A stretch of DNA of 29,783 nt from JBBIJO01 sp037445895 (GTDB taxonomy: Bacteria; Bacteroidota; Ignavibacteria; Kapaibacteriales; UBA2268): assembly GCA_037445895.1 (NCBI GenBank), contig JBBIJO010000019.1, positions 1-29,783 on the forward strand, written 5' to 3'. The first letter of the stretch is position 1. Each line of letters opens with the position of its first letter. The notes beneath the pieces were generated by a model. The model ran no database searches. It saw only the letters and a list, made by a program, of their open reading frames with translations, and had not been told where the DNA came from. This document shows positions 1 through 8,162 of this stretch, in pieces. The translations under genes were made by a program, and so were the position numbers.

Positions 1-3
1 ATT

Positions 4-11
4 TAATTTTG
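4..11 (+). promoter_or_regulatory. Bacteroidota-type -7 box for the first gene
   Basis: TAATTTTG matches the TAnnTTTG -7 consensus of Bacteroidota housekeeping promoters and ends 24 nt before the ATG at 36. The -33 element would lie outside the window. The call rests on the motif and its position only. Confidence 0.5.
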
Positions 12-35
12 TTCAATAAAAAGAAAGGTTTTAAA

Positions 36-485
36 ATGAAAAAGATAGTTATTTTATTCCTTTTCATTTTAGGGATATGTTTAGTTCCTTTCAAGGGTTT
101 TTCGTTAACTGCAAAACCGAATCAACAACGTTGCGAACCACCTTGCTGTAAAGAAATCGCTGGTTCAGTAATATATTTCTGCTTCTTATCGGATTTTACT
201 TGCGAGTTTACTTGTAACATTGAATGCCCGAATCCAGAAGGAGGAGGTTCTATGATATACACTTGCTGTAGAGATGAGGAGACCCGAAGCTATGTATGTG
301 TTCTCTATCAGCGAATTGTGGGTGTGAATGGTTGTGACTATCCAACAGATGCGGAGGCACGCCAAGAAATATCGAATGATGCAGATGCTGTTTGTTATAC
401 CGGTTGCTACGATTATATATGGATGGGATGTTCCAATTGGAAATCTGATGTTGGGGCCTGCAGAGCTTTTCCTAAATTCAGATAA
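36..485 (+). CDS. Small cysteine-rich secreted protein, unknown function
   Basis: A 149-residue protein. Residues 1-23 form a signal peptide (MKK start, hydrophobic core, cleavage near GFS). The mature part holds 15 cysteines, including CC pairs at 37-38 and 77-78, so it is probably stabilised by disulfides outside the cytoplasm. I recognise no family. The ATG at 36 is chosen because it follows an AGAAAGG ribosome site and starts the signal peptide; a TTG at 9 in the same frame would add a charged leader that spoils it. The next gene starts 31 nt downstream and is also secreted, so the two may be co-transcribed. An extracellular or surface-associated role is inferred from the signal peptide and cysteine content only. 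Confidence 0.7.
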   Translation: MKKIVILFLFILGICLVPFKGFSLTAKPNQQRCEPPCCKEIAGSVIYFCFLSDFTCEFTCNIECPNPEGGGSMIYTCCRDEETRSYVCVLYQRIVGVNGCDYPTDAEARQEISNDADAVCYTGCYDYIWMGCSNWKSDVGACRAFPKFR

Positions 486-516
486 AAATATTAAAAATTT
501 AATTAAGGAGGCAAAA

Positions 517-1863
517 ATGAGAACTAAATTTTATTTCTTAATACTTCTTGGTTTTCTGCTTTTGTTATTTAATTATTCACAAAAGCTTGCCGGTGAATGC
601 CCCGAGTGTAACTACTCAGAAGCGCTTCTTGGGATAAACGATGAAAACTCGGCATTTCTTTGGTATTTCACATTTTATAATATTTTCGATACAGTATCGG
701 TTGAATGCACCATTGGCGAATTCTATTACGAAAACAACGGGGTCAAGCACAAAATTTTTCCACGTATCGACCCATCATTTGCTTTATGTAATTGGCGAAT
801 TCCAGGCCAAAATGGCTTAGGAGAAGATACAATTTTAACTCAACTCGTAAGAACCAAGAATTTTATCTACCAACCTAACTCGAATATTATTTTTTATAGA
901 GATCTGATGGTTGGTGTTTCTTGTGGCTCCGATATACCTCGAATGGATACAAATGCAAACTATGGCGACGATGCACCTTTTTGGGTTGGCACTCCGGGAG
1001 CAATATTAGATACAAGCGAATGGGTAATTCAATTAATGGATGCAACAACCAATCAAGTTCTTTGGACAATCGATAGTGTCGGAGTTGGAACAAACTACAA
1101 CTCTCCGATAGCTCGACTATACGGAACTAACCCAAAAAGAATCAATCAAACACGAACCTTACCCAATGACTTTGCAGGAGATTCCGTGTATTTACGAGTA
1201 TCTACCCGAAGATATGGTCCAACACCATTTGGTATGTTGTTAGATGTTTATCCTACGAAGTTTTCTCTTTCCACTTTTTATGAATATGGCGCCAGTGATT
1301 GCTCGATACCATTTTTCAAATGTAATTTTGATTACCAGAACTTCGAAAGCTATTATTACTATCGTCTTGTAGAATATTTAGATAGCATAGTTGCTGCAAG
1401 GAGTCAACCTTTGAGTTTCGAGGATTTACCCTCCGACCGCCTCTGGATAAATCATAACGTTCACGATTCGCTTTACTCTCGATATTTCGATAAAGTTTAC
1501 ATTAACGATACTGCCTATGTATGGGTTGAACGTGGTGGTTCGCCTCGTGTGGGGGATTGGCATAATTCACTGAAAAACTCTCCTATTAGCACGAAAACGT
1601 TCGAGGGTCTTTCGATTACTTACTTTTACGATGCCGAAACCAAGAGCCTACTGTTTCGTTCCAACAAGAAGTATCAAAATTGTATAGCAAAAGTGTATAA
1701 TATTTTGGGGGAATTGCTTTGGGAATATTTTCCACTTAATATATCCGATGGCATAAACAAAGTAAGCTTTCCAAGTTCAATTATAAACAACAGTGTTGCA
1801 ATTGTTCAAATCACAGACTCGAAAGAAAATTATGTTGTATCGATGAAAGTAATCTTGCGTTGA
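517..1863 (+). CDS. Secreted protein with T9SS type A-like sorting domain
   Basis: A 448-residue protein. The start is the ATG at 517, directly after a full AAGGAGG ribosome site (505-511). It opens with a signal peptide (MRTKFYFLILLGFLLLLF, then about 10 residues). The same frame is open back to 328, but that part overlaps the preceding gene and lacks a start signal. The middle carries no domain I recognise; it is rich in aromatic residues, Asn and Asp, like many Bacteroidota surface proteins. The last 80 or so residues look like a T9SS C-terminal domain: VYNILGELLWE, a Gly-containing turn, a short beta strand and a final VVSMKVILR. In T9SS organisms this tail directs export across the outer membrane and is cleaved when the protein is anchored. 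Its substrate or role is unknown. Confidence 0.72.
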   Translation: MRTKFYFLILLGFLLLLFNYSQKLAGECPECNYSEALLGINDENSAFLWYFTFYNIFDTVSVECTIGEFYYENNGVKHKIFPRIDPSFALCNWRIPGQNGLGEDTILTQLVRTKNFIYQPNSNIIFYRDLMVGVSCGSDIPRMDTNANYGDDAPFWVGTPGAILDTSEWVIQLMDATTNQVLWTIDSVGVGTNYNSPIARLYGTNPKRINQTRTLPNDFAGDSVYLRVSTRRYGPTPFGMLLDVYPTKFSLSTFYEYGASDCSIPFFKCNFDYQNFESYYYYRLVEYLDSIVAARSQPLSFEDLPSDRLWINHNVHDSLYSRYFDKVYINDTAYVWVERGGSPRVGDWHNSLKNSPISTKTFEGLSITYFYDAETKSLLFRSNKKYQNCIAKVYNILGELLWEYFPLNISDGINKVSFPSSIINNSVAIVQITDSKENYVVSMKVILR

Positions 1864-1875
1864 TTGGACTTTTCG

Positions 1876-1910
1876 ATGCGACAATGGGTGGCAATCCGCC
1901 ACATTCGCAT
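1876..1910. terminator. Hairpin between convergent genes, probable terminator
   Basis: A long interrupted stem: ATGCG (1876-1880) with CGCAT (1906-1910), AATG (1883-1886) with CATT (1902-1905), and GGTGG (1887-1891) with CCGCC (1896-1900) around a CAAT loop, with AC and A bulges. It sits just after the plus-strand stop at 1863 and before the end of the minus-strand gene at 1996. The following run (TAACTTTT) is a weak U-tract, so it may act as a bidirectional or factor-assisted terminator or as an mRNA 3' end stabiliser. Confidence 0.5.
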
Positions 1911-1995
1911 TAACTTTTGGACAAGGTGTTGCAACATAGTTGTTCAAGTGTTTTTAAGCAATTAATTAAATTCCACGGGAAGACGTATAGATTAG

Positions 1996-4900
1996 TTACA
2001 AACTAATTACTTTTTGGATTAATTCAGCTTGTTCTTTCTGGTGCTGAGTAAGCGAACCAGTGGCGGTGGAAGCACTCGCCGGGCGCCCAAGATAATGCAG
2101 CTTGGATTTTGAGGGAATAAGATTAATTAGTTTTTCGAACAAGAAATTCCAAGCACCCATATTTTGCGGCTCTTCTTGGAACCAAACAATTTTGCGAGCA
2201 TTAGGATATTGCGAGAAAATTTCAGAAAGTCGAGTTGTGTTTAAAGGATAAAGTTGTTCAATACGAACAATAGCAAAATCTCTTTTGGATTGTTTTTCTT
2301 TATTTATTGAATCAAGTAGTTCCCAATAGACTTTTCCAGAAACGAGGATAACTTTTGTAATTTTCTCGAAGGATTTCACCGAAGAGTCATCGTAGATTTC
2401 ATTGAATTTGCCATCGAGTAGCTCAGTAATCGGGGACAATGCTAATGGATGCCGAAGCATACTCTTTGGAGTCATTATTATCAGCGGTTTACGAATGAAC
2501 TGTTGGCGGCGAAGAATATGGAAATAATTGGAGGGTGTTGTTAAATTAGCAACGAACATATTATCTTCGGCGCATAGTTGAAGGAAGCGTTCCAACCGTG
2601 CGCTTGAATGTTCGGGTCCTTGTCCGTCGTAACCATGCGGAAGTAAAACAGTAAGATTGGTTTGCTGATTCCATTTCATTTCGCCGGATGCAATGAACTG
2701 GTCGAAAATTGGTTGGGCTTCGTTGGCAAAGTCGCCAAATTGAGCTTCCCAAAAAACAAGGCTATTTTTAGCAACGAGGCTATAGCCATACTCAAATCCC
2801 AGGATGGATATTTCGGAAAGTGGACTATCGAAAATTCGAAGTTTCCCCTGATTTTCTGCAATATGGTTCAACGGGACATATTCTTCTTCCGTCTCGAAAT
2901 CGATATAGACAGAATGGCGTTGGCTAAATGTGCCGCGGCGGGAATCTTGTCCGGAGAATCGAATGTCGTAACCATCGAGAAGGATTGAACCAAAAGCAAG
3001 CGATTCCGCTAGAGCCCAATCTATCATACCGTTTGGGTTTTCCAATATTTGTTTCCTTCGTTTAATCAGGTTGTTTAATTTAGGATTCAAATGGAAACTG
3101 TTTGGAACGTTGGTCAAAGCTTGTGCGATTTTTTCGAAATCTTCGTTCGATATATTTGTCGAAAATTTAGAAAACGGATTGAATTCAAGTTGTTCCCGAT
3201 GATTGTTTTCTATTTTTTGGCTTTTTAAACCTATGAAAGTTTTTTGCAAGCGTTCTTGGTATTCTCGTTCAAATTGTGTAGCAGTTTCTTCGCGAATTAT
3301 TCCTTGTTGTATTAAACTTTTGCGATAGAGTTCACTTATTGGTGGCATCGATTTGATTTTCTTATAGAGCAAGGGTTGTGTGTAAGTTGGCTCATCGGCT
3401 TCGTTATGGCCATATTTGCGATAACAAAGTAAATCAATTATGACATCGCTTTGGAATTGTTGACGATATTCGAAGGCGAACATACCAGCTTGCGCAACTG
3501 CTTCGGGATCGTTGCCGTTTACATGAAGAATTGGGACTTGAATCATTTTTGCAATATCGGTAGCATAAAAAGTGGAACGAGATTCTGTCGATGGCGTTGT
3601 AAAACCAATTTGGTTATTTATTACAATATGGATAGTTCCGCCGGTGCGGAACCCGTGAAGTTGCGAAAGATTCAGCGTTTCGGCAACAATTCCTTCGCCA
3701 GCGAAGGCCGCATCCCCATGAATCAGAATAGGCAGAACTTTCGAGTGGGTTTTATCTCCAAAATTATTGGAAAGAGCTCGTGCCATACCTTCGACTACTG
3801 GGTCAACAAGTTCAAGATGGCTTGGATTTGGAGAAAGAATTACATCTATCGTTTCCCCATCGGGGGCTTTATATGTTCCTTCGGCACCGAGATGATATTT
3901 AACGTCGCCCGAACCCATAAAAGAATTAGGGTCAACATCGCCTTCGAATTCTCGTAGTATGCTTTCTATTGGTTTCCCGATTTCATTGACAAGCAGGTTC
4001 AATCTTCCGCGATGAGCCATACCAACCACTATGCTCAAAAGCTTCGAGCGTGCTGCCAATTGAAAAATCTTATCGACAACCACAATCGCCGATTCCCCTC
4101 CTTCGAGCGAGAATCGCTTATGCCCAACATACTTGGTATGCAAAAAGTTTTCAAATTCTTCTGCTTCAATCAACTTTTTGAGAAATGCTACCCTATCGTT
4201 ATGGGTGAAACCAGTGTCGTTAGACAATTCAAGGCGACGCTTTATCCAATCCTTCTTTTCGGGATCTTGGATATGCATAAATTCATAACCAATATTCCCA
4301 CAGTAAGTATCGCGCAATCGCTCGATAATATCCCGCAGCGGGAGATTGTTTTTCTCCCATAAATCATCGGCGTGGAAAATACGGTCGAGGTCCCAAATCG
4401 TAAAACCGTAATATTCAGGATTCAGCTCCGGATAATAGAAAGAGGAATGTCCAAGGGGATTCGTCGAAGCAAGCAAATGCCCTCGAACCCTATAAGCATT
4501 AATCATAAGTTCTACGTGAGCACTTTTTTCTATAAGTTCCTGTTCGTCGATTCTTCCGAATTGATTCATCGGCGTTGTATCGCTTTCCCAGCGAATAGGC
4601 TCGAATGGTATTCGCAAGATAGCAAAAATTGAGTCGTAGAATTGTTCGCCTCCGAGTAAAAGTTCTTGAATGTATGAAAGGAATTCTGCGGATTCAGCTC
4701 CTTGGATTATCCTATGGTCGTAGGTATTTGTAATCGTAACCACTTTCGAAATGGCAAGAGTTGAAAGAGTTTCGGGCCGAACGGCTTTGAATTCGGTCGG
4801 GTAGTCAATAGCACCAATTGCAACTATCAACGATTGACCTTGCATTAATCGTGGGTTCGACATTGTAGTGCCAATCATCCCAGGATTTGTTATCGAAATT

Positions 4901-5574
4901 GTTGTATTTTGTAGTTCATCGACACCGAGTTTGCCCGTTCGGGCGCGCACTATCAAATCATCATATTTTTGGACGAACTCATCGAAATACATCTTTCCAA
5001 CATCTTTAAGGTTGGGAACAAGGAGCATTCGTGAACCATCTTTCCTGGTTAAATCTACTGCAAAACCAAGATTGATTGATTTTCGACGCAAACGATACGA
5101 ATTCCCGTTCATCCGTATGAAACCATCGTTGAAATGGTGGTACTTTCTCAATGCTCTGATAATTGCCCAAGTGATTAGATGGGTAAACGAGACTTTACCC
5201 CTGCGAAGCTTTTCGAGGTATTTATTTATAAGTCTGCGGTTTTCGTCTAATGCTTTAACCGGTATTGTTCTAACCGAAGTGGCAGTAGGAACTCCCAAAC
5301 TTATTTCCATATTATTGGCGATTCGTTCCTGTATCGAGGGTATTGCGATTAACTCATCGTCGTCGGTTGTTTTAAGTTCGTTGAAGGTCGCCTCCGATAG
5401 TTGTGAATCCGCTTGGTTAGCCGATTGTGGCAAATTTAGCCCATCGGGAAACCGGTTTGGTTGGCTACCATATTTATTTTGAAAATACCGACGCCATTCT
5501 TCGGACACTGCATTTGGATTTTGCAGGTATTTAAAGTAAAGTTCTGCTTCATACGCCGAGTTTAAATCGACCAT
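1996..5574 (-). CDS. kgd: Fused E1-E2 2-oxoglutarate dehydrogenase/decarboxylase (Kgd type)
   Basis: A 1192-residue enzyme of the TCA cycle that decarboxylates 2-oxoglutarate with thiamine diphosphate. Order of parts: a short N-terminal E1 helix (LNSAYEAELYFKYLQNPN, about residues 4-22); a short linker; an E2 acyltransferase catalytic domain (about 75-310) with SITNPGMIGTTMSNPRLM and the catalytic DHRIIQG motif (His287); then the E1 thiamine-dependent domains (about 345-1192) with GMAHRGRLNLL, SPNPSHLELVDPVVEG, the HGDAAFAGEGIVAET site and the GQDSRRGTFSQRH pyrimidine-domain motif. No lipoyl domain is present. This architecture and length match mycobacterial Kgd/OdhA, where lipoyl groups come from a separate E2. 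The ATG at 5574 begins the conserved N-terminus; an in-frame TTG at 5601 would add nine residues. Neither start has a strong ribosome site. It appears to be transcribed alone or after the beta-helix gene 131 nt upstream. Confidence 0.95.
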   Translation of the reverse strand: MVDLNSAYEAELYFKYLQNPNAVSEEWRRYFQNKYGSQPNRFPDGLNLPQSANQADSQLSEATFNELKTTDDDELIAIPSIQERIANNMEISLGVPTATSVRTIPVKALDENRRLINKYLEKLRRGKVSFTHLITWAIIRALRKYHHFNDGFIRMNGNSYRLRRKSINLGFAVDLTRKDGSRMLLVPNLKDVGKMYFDEFVQKYDDLIVRARTGKLGVDELQNTTISITNPGMIGTTMSNPRLMQGQSLIVAIGAIDYPTEFKAVRPETLSTLAISKVVTITNTYDHRIIQGAESAEFLSYIQELLLGGEQFYDSIFAILRIPFEPIRWESDTTPMNQFGRIDEQELIEKSAHVELMINAYRVRGHLLASTNPLGHSSFYYPELNPEYYGFTIWDLDRIFHADDLWEKNNLPLRDIIERLRDTYCGNIGYEFMHIQDPEKKDWIKRRLELSNDTGFTHNDRVAFLKKLIEAEEFENFLHTKYVGHKRFSLEGGESAIVVVDKIFQLAARSKLLSIVVGMAHRGRLNLLVNEIGKPIESILREFEGDVDPNSFMGSGDVKYHLGAEGTYKAPDGETIDVILSPNPSHLELVDPVVEGMARALSNNFGDKTHSKVLPILIHGDAAFAGEGIVAETLNLSQLHGFRTGGTIHIVINNQIGFTTPSTESRSTFYATDIAKMIQVPILHVNGNDPEAVAQAGMFAFEYRQQFQSDVIIDLLCYRKYGHNEADEPTYTQPLLYKKIKSMPPISELYRKSLIQQGIIREETATQFEREYQERLQKTFIGLKSQKIENNHREQLEFNPFSKFSTNISNEDFEKIAQALTNVPNSFHLNPKLNNLIKRRKQILENPNGMIDWALAESLAFGSILLDGYDIRFSGQDSRRGTFSQRHSVYIDFETEEEYVPLNHIAENQGKLRIFDSPLSEISILGFEYGYSLVAKNSLVFWEAQFGDFANEAQPIFDQFIASGEMKWNQQTNLTVLLPHGYDGQGPEHSSARLERFLQLCAEDNMFVANLTTPSNYFHILRRQQFIRKPLIIMTPKSMLRHPLALSPITELLDGKFNEIYDDSSVKSFEKITKVILVSGKVYWELLDSINKEKQSKRDFAIVRIEQLYPLNTTRLSEIFSQYPNARKIVWFQEEPQNMGAWNFLFEKLINLIPSKSKLHYLGRPASASTATGSLTQHQKEQAELIQKVISL

Positions 5575-5705
5575 CTTATTCACATTTTTAAACTTATGCA
5601 AATTGATTGACGACTAAATAGTTAAGTTAATTTTAATTCATTGAAAAATTTAATTTAACATAAGTTCAAATGATTTGTCTATGTGGACTATGTCGTTATA
5701 CCTTT

Positions 5706-7139
5706 TTATTCTGCTACCACAATTTTTTGAATATATTGTTTAGCGTTAGTTTTAACCAAAATCATATAAATTCCCTTCGATAACCCGTTGTAATCCCATA
5801 CAATACTGCAATTTTCGCTTTTTTGCGAATAAATAAGATTGCCAAAAATGTTGTAAACAAATACCCAAGCTGGAATTTCATCGCAAGGAAGAATTAGGTT
5901 TAAATGCTTATTAACAAAATCAGTATTAAAATGTATCTCGACACCTTCGTTTGCACCATTGGCGCTTAATTCCGTCGAGAATTCATACGCGCCAATATCG
6001 ATTGAATCAAGTTGCACACGTGGGACGAAATTAGTCGGATGCAAATATTGTTTGTCGGGGACTAATGAAAAAGTCCCAGCCAACCCAGGATACACCCCTT
6101 TATTAATTGCCGGTGAAGTATTTGTTAAATTGTAATCATATTCCGATAAATTTTGGAAATTAACATCATCGGGATTAGGAATAAAAAGGTTTGCAATTGT
6201 ATCGAGCGATGCGGGAACTCCCGATAAGAAAGTATAAGGCGAACCTGTAAAAATATTGTTATATGCTTTCAACAAATCTACTCCCGAGGAGGGCATTGCA
6301 ATAAAAGTTCCATTTTTCCCTCGTTGGTTTACAAAAGTGTTATTTATAACATACAATTGGTGGGGAGGAGTATTGTTAAAGTTTTCCAGTGCATATCCAA
6401 GAAGATTGCCATTCGAGGTGTTTGGTCCTTGTTGAAAGATATTTCCGATTATAATTGCAAGCCCGCCTTGTGGTAAATCGATTCTTCGGCTTGCGTTGCC
6501 ATTTCCGGTTGTAATACGATTGTATAATATGTAGTTGATATTAGCTCGGCTTTTCAATTCGTGGCCTATTCTGGCATTATGTGAATAATTATAGCGAAAA
6601 GTCAAACTCTTGCAAGTCCCTATATATAGGTTATGGCTGTATCCATCTCCGCTCCCATTATGGTCGAATTCAGTAAACTCAATCAGAACATCGCCACTGT
6701 TGGGGCCTAGAACGCCCGTTTCGTTATCGTGGAAATAGCAATGCCTAATTACAATTCCGCTCCCATCTACCCTTATTCCTGCACCATTTTTATCTGGAAC
6801 GGAGGCACCAGAGAATTCGAGATACTCGAAGGTGTTGTTGTTTCCTGCAGAAACAAATATACCTTTCCCAAGAACATAGGCTCCGGCTGCTTCAAGGTGA
6901 GCTATGCCGCCGGCGCCCCTTACTACGATATTACTTTGCGTCCATACCGCACAAGCACCTATACCGCTATACAACCCTGCATCAATTTCGACAGTATCGC
7001 CATCTTTGACTTTCGAAACAACTTGGTTCGGCGAAATAAAATTCCTTGTAGGTCCAACTTGCCATCGTTCAGCAAATAAATTTAATTCCGAACAAAATAG
7101 AAAGGCTAATGTTAAAATTATTTGTGTCGAGTTTCTCAT
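5706..7139 (-). CDS. Secreted right-handed beta-helix protein with T9SS sorting domain
   Basis: A 477-residue protein with an N-terminal signal peptide (MRNSTQIILTLAFLFCSELN, cleavage near LFA-E). Residues about 25-390 show the short Asn/Gly-rich strands of a parallel beta-helix (for example GIVIRHCYFHDNETGV and VLIEFTEFDHNGSG), as in the pectate-lyase-like and NosD-like superfamily. The start GDTVEIDAGLYSG is typical of DUF1565/beta-helix cargo. No catalytic residues can be assigned, so carbohydrate binding or cleavage is only a guess. The last 75 residues (VYNIFGNLIYSQ, SKGIYMILV, ending IQKIVVAE) form a T9SS type A sorting domain. It lies upstream of kgd on the same strand with no obvious functional link, and is divergent from the lipoprotein gene at 7346. 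Confidence 0.85.
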   Translation of the reverse strand: MRNSTQIILTLAFLFCSELNLFAERWQVGPTRNFISPNQVVSKVKDGDTVEIDAGLYSGIGACAVWTQSNIVVRGAGGIAHLEAAGAYVLGKGIFVSAGNNNTFEYLEFSGASVPDKNGAGIRVDGSGIVIRHCYFHDNETGVLGPNSGDVLIEFTEFDHNGSGDGYSHNLYIGTCKSLTFRYNYSHNARIGHELKSRANINYILYNRITTGNGNASRRIDLPQGGLAIIIGNIFQQGPNTSNGNLLGYALENFNNTPPHQLYVINNTFVNQRGKNGTFIAMPSSGVDLLKAYNNIFTGSPYTFLSGVPASLDTIANLFIPNPDDVNFQNLSEYDYNLTNTSPAINKGVYPGLAGTFSLVPDKQYLHPTNFVPRVQLDSIDIGAYEFSTELSANGANEGVEIHFNTDFVNKHLNLILPCDEIPAWVFVYNIFGNLIYSQKSENCSIVWDYNGLSKGIYMILVKTNAKQYIQKIVVAE

Positions 7140-7305
7140 ATCATATTCAATTTTTAAAAATCTAAATTAATCTTTAAAATAATATGTTTACCAAAAATTA
7201 AAATAATAACATTTCTCGTCGCATTATACTTTTAGCCAGATGGCTTATATATAGATAATTTACAGAACTTATTACCAACGATGAACATAGCTCGAAAGAA
7301 TTTTG

Positions 7306-7313
7306 TATATTTG
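7306..7313 (+). promoter_or_regulatory. -7 box upstream of the cysteine-rich lipoprotein gene
   Basis: TATATTTG matches TAnnTTTG and ends 32 nt before the ATG at 7346. No convincing TTTG is seen at the expected -33 distance, so this is a half-supported promoter in the divergent region 7140-7345. Confidence 0.45.
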
Positions 7314-7345
7314 TTCGTAAATTTTTAAATGAAGGAGAATAGGTT

Positions 7346-7864
7346 ATGAGAATTCCATTCTACTTGGTGGTGATTTTTGTAGTTCTTACATCGTTAACGT
7401 TCGGGTGCGACGAGGAGAAATCGGGCAACAGCTTTTTAATTCTTAGTGGCAAGTTAGTAAGCCATTCCGATTGTAAGAATATGAAGTTTTCGGAGATACT
7501 ATCGGATGTTCCAGACACTTTGAGTTGTGTTGAATGTAATTTCGATGCAAGTGGTAATAAGTTATACTTAAAGCACATCAACGCAGGGTTCAACTGCTGT
7601 CCCGAAAGTTTGTATTGCAATGTTTCGTTGGATAACGATACAATTGTAGTTCGGGAGTTTGAACAAACCCAGGGTTGTCATTGCGATTGTCTTTACGATT
7701 TAGAAATAGAAGTAAATGGAGTCGAAAGGAAAAGATACTATATTAAGTTCGTGGAGCCTTATGCACCAGAAGATTCAAGGATTGGTTTCGAAATCGATTT
7801 GGCAAAGAGCGTCTCTGGCTCGTATTGCATTATTAGAAAAACATATCCGTGGGGTATGTTCTAA
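7346..7864 (+). CDS. Cysteine-rich lipoprotein, conserved hypothetical type
   Basis: A 172-residue protein starting at an ATG after GAAGGAG (7331-7337). It has a 20-residue lipoprotein signal; the lipid-attachment Cys is probably Cys21 in LTFGC, where Phe at -2 makes a loose lipobox. The mature part contains VECNFD, then KHINAGFNCCP, and later GCHCDC followed by LYDLEIEVNG. This spacing of CC and CxCxC around short beta strands resembles hypothetical lipoproteins I recall from Bacteroidota and Ignavibacteria; I know no function for them. Metal binding or disulfides are possible. The gene stands alone between a divergent gene and a downstream terminator. Likely location: periplasmic face of a membrane or the cell surface. 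Confidence 0.75.
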   Translation: MRIPFYLVVIFVVLTSLTFGCDEEKSGNSFLILSGKLVSHSDCKNMKFSEILSDVPDTLSCVECNFDASGNKLYLKHINAGFNCCPESLYCNVSLDNDTIVVREFEQTQGCHCDCLYDLEIEVNGVERKRYYIKFVEPYAPEDSRIGFEIDLAKSVSGSYCIIRKTYPWGMF

Positions 7865-7911
7865 ACTAAACTGAACAAACGCACAACCAAATTAGATAGC
7901 GAAAGTTGCTC

Positions 7912-7970
7912 AAAGGGCGTTTTTGGAAAGACCAACCCATTAATTAGGGTATTTGTATCATGCCCTTTTT
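7912..7970 (+). terminator. Intrinsic terminator after the lipoprotein gene
   Basis: AAAGGGC (7912-7918) pairs with GCCCTTT (7962-7968), followed by further T residues. A second hairpin, ACCC (7935-7938) with GGGT (7947-7950), is nested in the loop. It lies 48 nt after the stop at 7864. The rest of 7865-8089 holds no gene that I can see and is AT-rich. Confidence 0.55.
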
Positions 7971-8089
7971 GCGTTAATCGCCATCTTTAAATCCGATGTT
8001 GTATTTTATTTTTTGTAATTACGATATTCATCTCGTTTTTACAAATTTTTCGAAATTTTCATTTTTGTTTCAAAAAAATATTCGCTTAA

Positions 8090-8122
8090 TTTGATTTTGT
8101 ATTGAATTTGTGATTAAATTTG
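8090..8122 (+). promoter_or_regulatory. Bacteroidota-type promoter of dapA
   Basis: TTTG (8090-8093) and TAAATTTG (8115-8122) are separated by 21 nt, close to the TTTG-N19-TAnnTTTG consensus. The -7 box ends 40 nt before the dapA ATG. Alternative TTTG copies nearby (8096-8099) have poorer spacing. Confidence 0.55.
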
Positions 8123-8162
8123 AATTTTTGAATTTAAATATTTAATACATAAGGGGTTGTTT

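Noticed and set aside
328..516. Upstream extension of the T9SS cargo gene to 328
   Set aside because: It overlaps the preceding gene and lacks a ribosome site; the ATG at 517 has AAGGAGG and begins a signal peptide.
3451..3957. Open frame of 168 codons on the plus strand within kgd
   Set aside because: It is antisense to the thiamine-binding part of kgd, and its translation matches no protein type I know.
4868..5482. Long open frame of 204 codons on the plus strand inside kgd
   Set aside because: It is antisense to the conserved E2 domain of kgd, has no recognisable motif and no start signals; low TCA/TGA use in this genome makes such frames common.
5602..5705. Promoter for kgd in the gap before it
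   Set aside because: No TAnnTTTG box was found on the minus strand in this gap.
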